From positions 1 through 12,604 of the forward strand of contig JANNFX010000200.1 in assembly GCA_031380225.1 (NCBI GenBank): a stretch of 12,604 bases of DNA, written 5' to 3'. Below, in pieces: positions 1-6,965 of the stretch. Position 1 is the stretch's first letter. Each line of letters starts with the position of its first letter. A program made the translations under genes and the position numbers. Source of the DNA: JANNFX01 sp031380225 (GTDB lineage Bacteria > Pseudomonadota > Alphaproteobacteria > Rhizobiales > Hyphomicrobiaceae). A model generated the notes under the pieces. It did not search any database and was not told the DNA's origin. It saw only the letters and a list, made by a program, of their open reading frames with translations.

Positions 1-438
1 CTACCGCTGCTCGGGCAATCTCCGTTCGTGATCCATAATTCCGATACGGTCTGGATTGAGAACGGCGCCTCGAACATTGCCCGTCTTATAGCAGGATGGC
101 ACGCCGGAACCATGGATAGCTTTTTGCTATTGGCGCCGCGGGCTACCTCGCTTGGTTACGACGGCAACGGCGATTTTCATTTGAAACCCGATGGACGTTT
201 GGCGCGGCGATTGAAAGACGAAACCGCGGACTATGTCTTCGCTGGCGTTTCTATCGCCACGCCCCTGATGTTCAAAGACGCTCCGGGTGGGCGCTTCTCT
301 CTCAATACGCTGTGGGATCGTGCTATCGTATCGGATCGATTATACGGCCTCGTCCTTGACGGCATCTGGATGCATGCCGGCACCGTGCAAGCATTGGCCG
401 AGGCTGAGGCGCTGATTGCTGAACAGGCCCTCTCATGA
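1..438 (+). CDS. murU: MurU-like nucleotidyltransferase, 3' part (5' end outside window)
   Basis: The reading frame is open from base 1 to a TGA at 436-438, so this is the C-terminal 145 residues of a protein whose family is usually about 240 residues. Visible signatures are the PLLG segment at the window start, an NSD triad about 20 residues in, where sugar-nucleotidyltransferases usually have NGD with a metal-binding Asp, and a C-terminal FSLNTLWDRAI stretch followed by DGIWMHAGT, typical of MurU/RmlA-like enzymes. MurU makes UDP-N-acetylmuramate from MurNAc-1-phosphate in the cytoplasmic peptidoglycan recycling route that bypasses de novo UDP-MurNAc synthesis. In alphaproteobacteria this gene commonly follows an AmgK-type kinase gene and precedes addB; only the second neighbour can be seen here. 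An internal GTG at 28 could be mistaken for the start, but the frame and homology continue upstream of it. Substrate specificity is inferred from context, so another NDP-sugar pyrophosphorylase remains possible. Confidence 0.82.
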   Translation, partial: LPLLGQSPFVIHNSDTVWIENGASNIARLIAGWHAGTMDSFLLLAPRATSLGYDGNGDFHLKPDGRLARRLKDETADYVFAGVSIATPLMFKDAPGGRFSLNTLWDRAIVSDRLYGLVLDGIWMHAGTVQALAEAEALIAEQALS

Positions 439-450
439 AAGGCATCCCGA

Positions 451-3400
451 ATGATTAGGGGCTCGCAACTGCGCATTTATACTGTCCCTGCGGGCCAGCC
501 ATTTCTCGACACGCTGGCAAAGGCATTGCTTGATGGGTCGTTGCCAAATCCTGGCGGGTTAAAGCCAACACCGATCTCGCTCACTGGCACCACACTTCTG
601 ATGCCGACACGGCGCGCGACGCGAGGCTTGCAGGATGCCTTCTTGCGCGTCAGTGGCGGCAAGGCAATGCTGCTGCCTCAGATCAAACCGATTTCCGAAG
701 GTGATGAAGATCAATCGCTGCTCGCGCATGGTGCGGGCTATGATACGCTCGGTTTGAGTTCGGACGCCGCCGATATTCCCCCAGCCATCAGTCCGATGGA
801 ACGTCATCTCGCGTTGACGAGCCTCGTTATGCAGTGGTCTGCGAGCCAGCGCGCGGCGCGCGATGCGTCGGGCGATGACAAAGGCATCGTCGCAACGGCT
901 GGCGCTGGAACGCCAGCGCAATGTTCAAATCTCGCCAAGGAATTGGCGCGTCTGCTCGACATGGTCGAGACCGAAGGCGTCAGCCTGACAGGCCTCGAAA
1001 AATTGGTGCCGGAAGAGTTCGCCGCGCACTGGGCTAAAACGATCAACTTTCTTGATATTGTTTTGAAGATGTGGCCAAACTATCTGGGCGCCAGCGGCTA
1101 CGTCTCGGCGGCCGAGCGCCGCAATTTGTTGATCCATGCTGAAGCCAAGCGCTTAAACGCAATGGCGTCGCCAGACCCAGTTATTGTTGCAGGCGTTACA
1201 GGCTCCATTCCGGCAACCGTTGCTTTGATGAGGGCCGTCGCTGAGCTCCCAAATGGCGCCATCGTGCTACCCGCACTCGACACCTCGCTCGACGAAGACA
1301 GCTGGCAGCGGATTGTGCCCGAGCATCCCGAACATCCGCAATATGGATTGAAAAAACTGCTTGATGGTTTGGGAGTAGCGCGCGCCGATGTGACGGTGCT
1401 GAATGGCTCGACACCATCGCATGATGCGCTGACTGCCCGTGAAGCCTTTATCAGCGAAGCCATGCGCCCGGCTGCGACGACCGCAAAGTGGCACTCGTTT
1501 GCGACCGCTACTCGAAACGCCGATGGCTCTGCTCCCGATCTGCCGGCTCTAGCCGGCGTCAATCTTATCGAAGCACCAAGCTCTCAGGATGAAGCTGAGG
1601 CCGTGGCGCTGATCCTGCGCGAGGCCTTGGAAACGCCAGGACGTACGGCGGCATTGGTATCACCAGACCGGCTGTTGGCGCGGCGCGTGGCGATCCGGCT
1701 TGAAAGCTGGGGCATTCGCGTTGACGATTCCGCTGGACGTCCGTTCGCCAAAACCCCGCCCGGCGCGTTCCTCGATCTCATCATCGAAGCCGTCGATAGC
1801 GATTTCGCTCCGGCTGCCGTGATGGCGCTCTTAAAGCATCCGTTGACGCGGCTTGGGCTCGACCCGTTTTCGATACGCCGCGCCGCCCGCGCACTGGAGC
1901 TTGCAGCGTTTCGCGGACCGTATCTCGGCTCCGGCATCGACAGCATAGGGCGCGCGTTAGAGCGGGCGAATTTTATCGCCAAACCGGGCAGCAGCCGAAC
2001 CGAGCGCGCACACAAGGCGGTTAGGCGCTTGTTCCAAGACGATTGGGACCAAGCGCGGCGTCTGGTGCAATTGTTCGAGGCGGCCTTCGCGCCGCTGGTG
2101 GCGCAATACGCTAGCCGTGACCGACAACCGTTGACGGCGTTCGTTGCAGCTCATTTGGAAACCGCGCGAGCGATGGCGCGGCTGCCCGATGTGCCTGACG
2201 GCCAGCCCGCAGCGCCAGAACCGCTATGGACCGGTGAAGCGGGTGATACAGCGCAGCGGTTCTTTAACGGCATGTTGACGCCGGGTCTTCCCGAACTCAC
2301 GGTTTCGCACGGCGATTACAGCGATCTTTATCGTGGCCTGGTTTCGAGCGAAAATGTGCGGCCGCGCGTGCCGGTGCATCCGCGGCTCAATATCTGGGGG
2401 CCGTTCGAAGCGCGTCTGCAGCAGCCGGATGTGGTTGTGCTTGGCTCGCTCAACGATGGTACCTGGCCTGAATCCGCCGATCCCGGCCCGTGGCTCAATA
2501 GGCCGATGCGCGCCTCCCTTGGCTTGCCATCGCCTGAAGAGCAGATCGGCTATGCGGCTCATGATTTTACAGCGTTGCTTGGCGCGCCAACCGTGTACCT
2601 GACGCGGGCCATGAAAATCGAAGGCGTGCCAGCGGTGCCGTCGCGGTGGCTGCTCCGGATATCAGCGCTGCTGAACGGTATCGGTGCCCCGCATGTGCTT
2701 GTGCCCGATAAACCTTGGCTGGCATGGGCGCGAGCGCGAGATGCCTCTGCCCGCACTGAAGCGGCTCCTATGCCGGCTCCGAAGCCCGCCGTCGACAAGC
2801 GGCCTCGAAAAATGTCGGTGTCGCGGGTCGAAAAATGGATCGCCAATCCGTATGAGATTTTTGCCAGCGAGATCTTGGGGCTCGAGCCCTTGGATGCGCT
2901 TGGGATACCGCCGCAGCCGGCTTTGCGCGGTAGCATGATCCACGAAGCGCTGTCGCGATTTGCGGCCAAGTATCCGAATGAATTGCCTTCCGATAGCAAA
3001 TCCGAGCTGCTGCGTTTCGCCAGCGAAGTTCTCGACGAGTACATGGCGCATCCGCGTGTCGCTGCATTCTGGGTCCCGCGCTTCGCCCGCTTCGCCGAAT
3101 GGTTCGCTGCGACCGAACCAGATCGCCGCGCTGCTTCGACTGCCGTTTTGGCCGAAACCCGCGGCAAGCTGATGTTCGATGCGCCGGGTGGCTTATTCAC
3201 ATTGACCGCGCGCGCCGACCGTATCGACGTGACGCCCGATGGCCTCATCATCACCGACTACAAGACCGGCCAGCCGCCGAATGCGAAAGCGGTCGAAAGC
3301 GGCTTTAGTCCGCAGCTACCGCTCGAGGCTGCAATTGCTTCAGCGGCCAATGACGAAGCTGGGTTTGAAGGCGCGCCGAAAAGCCAAGTCATTGGCTTGC

Positions 3401-3642
3401 ATTACATCCGCGCATCAGGAGGCGAGCCGCCGGGTGAACTCAAAAACGTCGGCAAGAAACTTGATATCACGGCCGTGGCGGCAACTCAGCTCGACGGGCT
3501 CAAACGTTTGGTCGCGCTATTCGATAACGCAAATACTCCGTATAGCCCAAGCCGCCGAGCACGCTACGCCTCCAGGCAAGACCGCTATGCCCATTTGGCA
3601 CGCGTCGCTGAGTGGACGAGCGTGGCCGGCGATGACGATTGA
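451..3642 (+). CDS. addB: Double-strand break repair protein AddB (alphaproteobacterial type)
   Basis: This 1063-residue protein is the AddB subunit of the AddAB helicase-nuclease, the functional counterpart of RecBCD, which resects double-strand ends for RecA-mediated recombination. The N-terminus (YTVPAGQPFLDTLAKALLDG) is typical of the alphaproteobacterial subfamily. It is followed by degenerate UvrD/RecB-like helicase segments (LLMPTRRATRGLQDAF near residue 50; VVVLGSLNDGTWPESADP near 660). I see no Walker A motif, so ATP hydrolysis is presumably left to AddA. The C-terminal PDDEXK/RecB nuclease domain looks intact: H831 in GSMIHEAL, D923 in ARADRID, D936 and K938 in ITDYKTG, then SPQLPLEA as the QxxxY-like motif. 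The 13-residue D-to-D spacing equals that in RecB. The ATG at 451 has AAAGG about 9 bases upstream, next to the murU stop, suggesting translational coupling. addA, the usual downstream partner, does not follow; a convergent gene begins 16 bases after the stop. Confidence 0.95.
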   Translation: MIRGSQLRIYTVPAGQPFLDTLAKALLDGSLPNPGGLKPTPISLTGTTLLMPTRRATRGLQDAFLRVSGGKAMLLPQIKPISEGDEDQSLLAHGAGYDTLGLSSDAADIPPAISPMERHLALTSLVMQWSASQRAARDASGDDKGIVATAGAGTPAQCSNLAKELARLLDMVETEGVSLTGLEKLVPEEFAAHWAKTINFLDIVLKMWPNYLGASGYVSAAERRNLLIHAEAKRLNAMASPDPVIVAGVTGSIPATVALMRAVAELPNGAIVLPALDTSLDEDSWQRIVPEHPEHPQYGLKKLLDGLGVARADVTVLNGSTPSHDALTAREAFISEAMRPAATTAKWHSFATATRNADGSAPDLPALAGVNLIEAPSSQDEAEAVALILREALETPGRTAALVSPDRLLARRVAIRLESWGIRVDDSAGRPFAKTPPGAFLDLIIEAVDSDFAPAAVMALLKHPLTRLGLDPFSIRRAARALELAAFRGPYLGSGIDSIGRALERANFIAKPGSSRTERAHKAVRRLFQDDWDQARRLVQLFEAAFAPLVAQYASRDRQPLTAFVAAHLETARAMARLPDVPDGQPAAPEPLWTGEAGDTAQRFFNGMLTPGLPELTVSHGDYSDLYRGLVSSENVRPRVPVHPRLNIWGPFEARLQQPDVVVLGSLNDGTWPESADPGPWLNRPMRASLGLPSPEEQIGYAAHDFTALLGAPTVYLTRAMKIEGVPAVPSRWLLRISALLNGIGAPHVLVPDKPWLAWARARDASARTEAAPMPAPKPAVDKRPRKMSVSRVEKWIANPYEIFASEILGLEPLDALGIPPQPALRGSMIHEALSRFAAKYPNELPSDSKSELLRFASEVLDEYMAHPRVAAFWVPRFARFAEWFAATEPDRRAASTAVLAETRGKLMFDAPGGLFTLTARADRIDVTPDGLIITDYKTGQPPNAKAVESGFSPQLPLEAAIASAANDEAGFEGAPKSQVIGLHYIRASGGEPPGELKNVGKKLDITAVAATQLDGLKRLVALFDNANTPYSPSRRARYASRQDRYAHLARVAEWTSVAGDDD

Positions 3643-3658
3643 CCGGCGGCCCGCGCCA

Positions 3659-4204
3659 TCACAAAACTTCGGCATTGCCTGACATATGGCGAATCCACGC
3701 CACGGTGTAGGCTGCGAGAGAAGCCATCGTCAGTCCGAACGTGATCCAGACCAGTGCCATCCGTAGATTGCCGAGCCCGAGCCCATAGGCTTCATCGGCT
3801 AAAACCAATGCAACCAAAACAATCTGTGCGGTGGTATTGGCCTTGCTGACGATATGAGGCTTGATGCCGACCGGTTGGCCTAAGATCCAAGTCAGCGTCA
3901 CACCGAGCACGATCAAGATATCGCGAGAGATCACGGCAATCGTCAGCCAGAGTGGCAGCAATTCTTGCCGGCCCATAGCCGCGTACATGCTGACCAGCAG
4001 CAGCTTATCGGCTAGCGGGTCGAGATAGGCACCGAGCTCCGTTGCCCAGCCATAGCGCTTGGCGAGAAAGCCATCGACACCGTCTGAGATGCCCGCAATC
4101 AAGAACACATAGAACGCAGCTTCCATCTGATTTGAAATCAGCAGATAGAAAATCACCGGCACCAGAATGACGCGGCCAAGAGAGATGAAATTCGGTATCG
4201 TCAT
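3659..4204 (-). CDS. CDP-alcohol phosphatidyltransferase (PgsA-like)
   Basis: This 181-residue integral membrane protein belongs to the CDP-alcohol phosphatidyltransferase family, which transfers a phosphatidyl group from CDP-diacylglycerol to an alcohol, giving phosphatidylglycerol phosphate, cardiolipin or related lipids. The N-terminal IPNFISLGR stretch matches the usual PNxxTxxR start. The catalytic signature DxxDGxxAR(x8)GxxxDxxxD is present with D41, D44, G45, A48, G58, D62 and D66, but the Arg after A48 is Lys49. Several hydrophobic segments follow (about 11-38, 84-108, 126-140 and 148-170). From memory, a subfamily with the AKR variant is widespread in alphaproteobacteria beside a canonical pgsA, so true phosphatidylglycerophosphate synthase activity is uncertain and I give no symbol. 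The gene has its own leader: it lies 162 bases downstream of aat, behind an intrinsic terminator. The only Shine-Dalgarno-like element is a weak GGA about 14 bases upstream of the ATG. Confidence 0.88.
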   Translation of the reverse strand: MTIPNFISLGRVILVPVIFYLLISNQMEAAFYVFLIAGISDGVDGFLAKRYGWATELGAYLDPLADKLLLVSMYAAMGRQELLPLWLTIAVISRDILIVLGVTLTWILGQPVGIKPHIVSKANTTAQIVLVALVLADEAYGLGLGNLRMALVWITFGLTMASLAAYTVAWIRHMSGNAEVL

Positions 4205-4326
4205 TCGGTCGCTGATCCAAAGTCCGTCACGTCATTAAGTAATTTCACCGGCAAGCAAGCTACTTGACACACACTACCTAACACGGGGCCTGAGAACAGC
4301 CACGGGCCGGGCTCAACAGTTTGTAG

Positions 4327-4365
4327 AAAAACGCAGAGCTGAGTGCTGCACTGCAGCGATCTGCG
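4327..4365 (-). terminator. Intrinsic terminator after aat
   Basis: Read on the minus strand, immediately after the aat stop codon, the sequence forms an outer 6-bp stem (CGCAGA at 4365-4360 with TCTGCG at 4337-4332). Inside it is a perfect 5-bp hairpin (GCTGC-AGT-GCAGC, 4357-4345). The outer stem runs directly into five T residues (4331-4327). A nested GC-containing stem, a T tract and a position just 3' of a stop codon are the classic marks of Rho-independent termination. It should end the aat transcript and uncouple the PgsA-like gene 120 bases further on. Folding energy was not computed. Confidence 0.75.
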
Positions 4366-4366
4366 G

Positions 4367-5056
4367 TCAGTCTTGCCCCTGACGGCGGTGAGCAGCGGCG
4401 ATGATGTCGAGCACCATGCCCGGCGGCGCCGCCTTGTCGAGCGCCAAGAAGTCGCCCTTAACCTTGAGGCTGCCTTCCAATTGCCGGTGAAACTCCTCGC
4501 GGCCGACTTCCATGGTCCCAAACTGGCGCAGATGATCGGTGACAAATTGAGTGTCGAGTAGAACAAATCCGCCATGGATCAAACGCCCCGACAAATGCAC
4601 CAAGGCTATTTTAGACGCATCGCGTGCATAGGAGAACATGCTCTCGCCAAAAAACGCGCCGCCGAGGGCCACGCCATAAAGCCCGCCCACCAACCTGTCG
4701 CCATCCCAGACTTCGACAGTATGGCAGTAGCCCATCTTGAACAGGTCTTGATACAAGGAGCGGATGCGGTTGTTGATCCACGTCGAGCTGCGGCCCGGAC
4801 GCGCTTTGGCGCAGCCGGTTATAACGCCCGGAAAGTCGGTATCGATGCGAACCTTCAATTCAGTGGTTCGCAACGTGCGCGCCAAACGCGACGGCACATG
4901 CACCCGATCAAGCGGCAGAACGCCGCGATGCTGCGGCTCGATCCAATACAGCGCTGGATCTTCGGCGCTCTCGGCCATCGGAAAGATACCGCAGCTGTAC
5001 GCCTTCAGCAGGACCTGAGGCGTGATCTCGATCATAAAGTCGTCGCGTGACGCCAC
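4367..5056 (-). CDS. aat: Leucyl/phenylalanyl-tRNA--protein transferase
   Basis: This 229-residue cytoplasmic enzyme moves Leu or Phe from charged tRNA to proteins with N-terminal Arg or Lys, creating N-degrons that ClpS delivers to ClpAP. Family motifs appear in order: AYSCGIFPM (19-27), YWIEPQHRGVLPL (37-49), TWIN (92-95), HTVEVWDG with LVGGLYGV (112-129), GGAFFGESMFSYA (132-144) and LLDTQFVTDHLRQFG (166-180). The residues matching the E. coli catalytic and acceptor-binding set, E138 in GESMFS and D168/Q170 in LLDTQ, are present. The GTG start at 5056 has GGAG ten bases upstream; an ATG at codon 8 (5035) is an alternative that keeps all motifs. The gene is 142 bases downstream of the PRMT-like gene on the same strand and is followed by an intrinsic terminator. 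A promoter candidate lies in its upstream gap. Confidence 0.95.
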   Translation of the reverse strand: MASRDDFMIEITPQVLLKAYSCGIFPMAESAEDPALYWIEPQHRGVLPLDRVHVPSRLARTLRTTELKVRIDTDFPGVITGCAKARPGRSSTWINNRIRSLYQDLFKMGYCHTVEVWDGDRLVGGLYGVALGGAFFGESMFSYARDASKIALVHLSGRLIHGGFVLLDTQFVTDHLRQFGTMEVGREEFHRQLEGSLKVKGDFLALDKAAPPGMVLDIIAAAHRRQGQD

Positions 5057-5123
5057 GTTCGGCCTGCTCCGGCAATTGGATTGCTGCCTCGTTATGCCCG
5101 TCCTAGAAATGGATGGGTACGGG

Positions 5124-5151
5124 ATTGTGGCGCGAAGGCAAAAGATTTCAA
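5124..5151 (-). promoter_or_regulatory. Candidate promoter of aat
   Basis: On the minus strand TTGAAA (5151-5146) is followed after 16 bases by CACAAT (5129-5124). These match five of six and four of six positions of the sigma-70-type consensus. The start of transcription would fall about 60 bases before the aat GTG. It lies in the 142-base gap after the PRMT-like gene. The match was found by eye and the gap could equally be read through from upstream. Confidence 0.3.
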
Positions 5152-5198
5152 GTAGATATGGTTGAAGGCCGAATTCAGGGGCTCAAAACCGCCGCCAA

Positions 5199-6137
5199 CT
5201 ATGGAATCCAGCCCTTATTAAGATCCATCACTTGGCGCGACACGGACCGGCCAGAGCTATCAGAATGGACCGCGGTCCACCCCAAGTGTGTGCCTTCTGC
5301 TTCTGACGAACGCGAGCGAAGTGAGACCATCAGGCACTCGCCACTCTTGACACTCAAAGGCTGCTCGAGCGGAAAATAAAGCTGCTCCCAATGTGTTGTT
5401 GGGGCACCTGGCGCAGTTGATAGTGTCACGCCATCAGTGAGATCAAGCGTCCACCACACCGCGAAGCCATAAACTGTTGCAGGCTTGGAAATCTTCCAGG
5501 TAACCTCGCCCTTGCGCGCCGACTTTGTCTCGCGCGTGAGATCGGCCTCGTCCCAGTTGCAGGCGCTCTTGCCGTTGTCCATCAACTCGGCCAGTTGCAG
5601 CGATCGCACGTAAACATTGTTGAGACTCATCAGGCGCGCCGGACCAAGATCAATCCCGTGACCAATGTTATCCCAAACCGTCAACTCACGATGTATGCGG
5701 TCCGTAATGACCGGCGCAACGACTTGCGTGATACGGTTTGGGATGATGACGCCGCCGCGCTTCAAGAAGCGCTTTCTGGCATCGGCCAATGTCGCAATAA
5801 TGTTCTCTTCGAGCGCGTAGTTGCCGAGGGTCTCAGACACGATGACGTCGGCCTGCGGCGGGTCTTGCATCTCTGTTGAATGACACGGCATCAGATGGCA
5901 GTTTTTTGCGCGATTGGCTTTGAGTACGGCGTGCGCAACGCCGGCCACTTCCGCCGCCTCGTAAAGATAGACAGCCTTGGCGCCGAGTTTCAAGGCCATC
6001 AACCCAAGCAAGCCTGTACCGGCACCAATGTCAGCAACGACGGTTTCACCGGGCTTGATGACCCGTTTCAGCGCCGCAAAGAACGCATCGTTGCGGACGC
6101 GGTCTGCAATCAAGGTGCGGTGATACTCGATGCGCAT
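5199..6137 (-). CDS. PRMT-like protein arginine N-methyltransferase
   Basis: This 312-residue class I SAM-dependent methyltransferase shows the features of protein arginine methyltransferases along its length. After a short start (YHRTLIADRVRNDAFFAAL, comparable to the MLxDxxRN region of PRMT1) come motif I VADIGAGTGLLG (34-45), acidic E60 for the SAM ribose, a double-E loop SETLGNYALEE with E102 and E111 nine residues apart as in PRMT1, motif III-like GGVIIPNR (128-135), a C-terminal beta-barrel-like region and a THW loop (248-250) followed by LSVKSGE. The N-terminal YFxxY helix of eukaryotic PRMTs is absent. Substrate and dimethylation type cannot be read from sequence, and automated annotation might call it a ribosomal protein L11 methyltransferase. 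The ATG is nine bases after the stop of the SpoU-like gene, and its GAGG Shine-Dalgarno overlaps that stop, indicating coupled translation. Confidence 0.82.
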   Translation of the reverse strand: MRIEYHRTLIADRVRNDAFFAALKRVIKPGETVVADIGAGTGLLGLMALKLGAKAVYLYEAAEVAGVAHAVLKANRAKNCHLMPCHSTEMQDPPQADVIVSETLGNYALEENIIATLADARKRFLKRGGVIIPNRITQVVAPVITDRIHRELTVWDNIGHGIDLGPARLMSLNNVYVRSLQLAELMDNGKSACNWDEADLTRETKSARKGEVTWKISKPATVYGFAVWWTLDLTDGVTLSTAPGAPTTHWEQLYFPLEQPLSVKSGECLMVSLRSRSSEAEGTHLGWTAVHSDSSGRSVSRQVMDLNKGWIP

Positions 6138-6146
6138 GCCGCCGCC

Positions 6147-6965
6147 TCAAATTTTCAGATAGGCGCTGCGCACTTGATACAGCGTCAGCGCGGTGGCGAC
6201 GGCGAGATTCAAGCTATCCTGGCCACTGGCCATCGGAATTCTGACCAGTTTTGAACACGTGCGCGTAAGGCTGTCAGACAAGCCCGGCCCTTCACTGCCC
6301 ATGACAATCAGGCATGGCTCTTTATAGGACGCCCTGCGGAAATCTTCTTTGCCATCGAGATGAGTGCCGATTACGTCTCCCGGCCAGTTTGCGCGCCAGG
6401 CGAGAAACGCTTCACGCGACATCCGGGCCAGTGGCACTGAGAAAATTGAGCCCATCGTCGCGCGCACGGCTTCATGCGAATAGGCGTCGACACAGTTTTC
6501 GATGAGGATGATTCCAGCAGCGCCTACCGCATCGGCGGTACGAATGATGGTGCCGAGATTGCCAGGGTCGCGCACTTCTTCGAGCGCCAGCCAGCAGGCC
6601 GATTTTGAGATCGCCGTTCGATCTGGCGGCGCCATCCAGCGTTGTTCAAATACAGCTAACATCGATTGCGGATTGTCTTTTGACGCCAACTTCGACAGCA
6701 CCGGCTCGGAGACCTCCAACACATCGGCGCCGCCCTTCAAAGCCGCGGCGATCAACTCGCGATGAATGCGGGTCTGCTCCATGTTGACCTGATAGACCAG
6801 CGTCTTCGGCATAAAGCCATGGCGGCGCGCGCTCTCGATGAGAGACGCGCCTTCAGCCACGAATAGCCCGGTCTCTTTGCGCTCTTTGCGCATTTCAAGC
6901 GCGCGAATAGCCTTGATGCGCTCATTGGTGAGGCTGGTTATCAGGAACGGCGTAGCTGGGCTCAT
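6147..6965 (-). CDS. SpoU/TrmH-family RNA 2'-O-ribose methyltransferase
   Basis: This 272-residue SPOUT-fold RNA methyltransferase probably transfers a methyl group from SAM to a ribose 2'-OH in rRNA or tRNA. An N-terminal substrate-binding domain of the L30e-like type is recognisable from FVAEGASLIESA (35-46). The trefoil-knot catalytic domain carries motif 1 (EEVRDPGNLGTIIRTADAVG, 129-148, including N136 and R142), motif 2 (VMGSEGPGLS, 221-230) and motif 3 (IPMASGQDSLNLAVATAL, 243-260). Motif 3 has Asp250 where most members have Glu, a mild change. Length fits the RlmB/TsnR-like branch, but the exact nucleotide target cannot be assigned. The ATG overlaps the stop of the RlmI-like gene in an ATGA junction, and the PRMT-like gene follows after nine bases, so all three are probably one transcriptional and translational unit. 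Confidence 0.92.
   Translation of the reverse strand: MSPATPFLITSLTNERIKAIRALEMRKERKETGLFVAEGASLIESARRHGFMPKTLVYQVNMEQTRIHRELIAAALKGGADVLEVSEPVLSKLASKDNPQSMLAVFEQRWMAPPDRTAISKSACWLALEEVRDPGNLGTIIRTADAVGAAGIILIENCVDAYSHEAVRATMGSIFSVPLARMSREAFLAWRANWPGDVIGTHLDGKEDFRRASYKEPCLIVMGSEGPGLSDSLTRTCSKLVRIPMASGQDSLNLAVATALTLYQVRSAYLKI

Noticed and set aside
2559..3254. Open frame of 231 codons on the minus strand inside addB
   Set aside because: It lies wholly opposite a well-supported gene with an intact nuclease domain. Its sequence is Arg/Ser/Ala-rich with no recognisable motif, as expected for an antisense frame in GC-rich DNA.
4264..4269. Perfect TTGACA on the plus strand in the aat-phosphatidyltransferase gap
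   Set aside because: No acceptable -10 element lies 16-18 bases downstream, and it would drive only antisense transcription into aat.
4201..4575. Minus-strand frame bridging aat and the phosphatidyltransferase gene, ending in an ATGA overlap
   Set aside because: Most of it is an out-of-frame reading of the aat 3' end and it passes through the terminator hairpin. It has no motif, so the ATGA junction appears to be chance.
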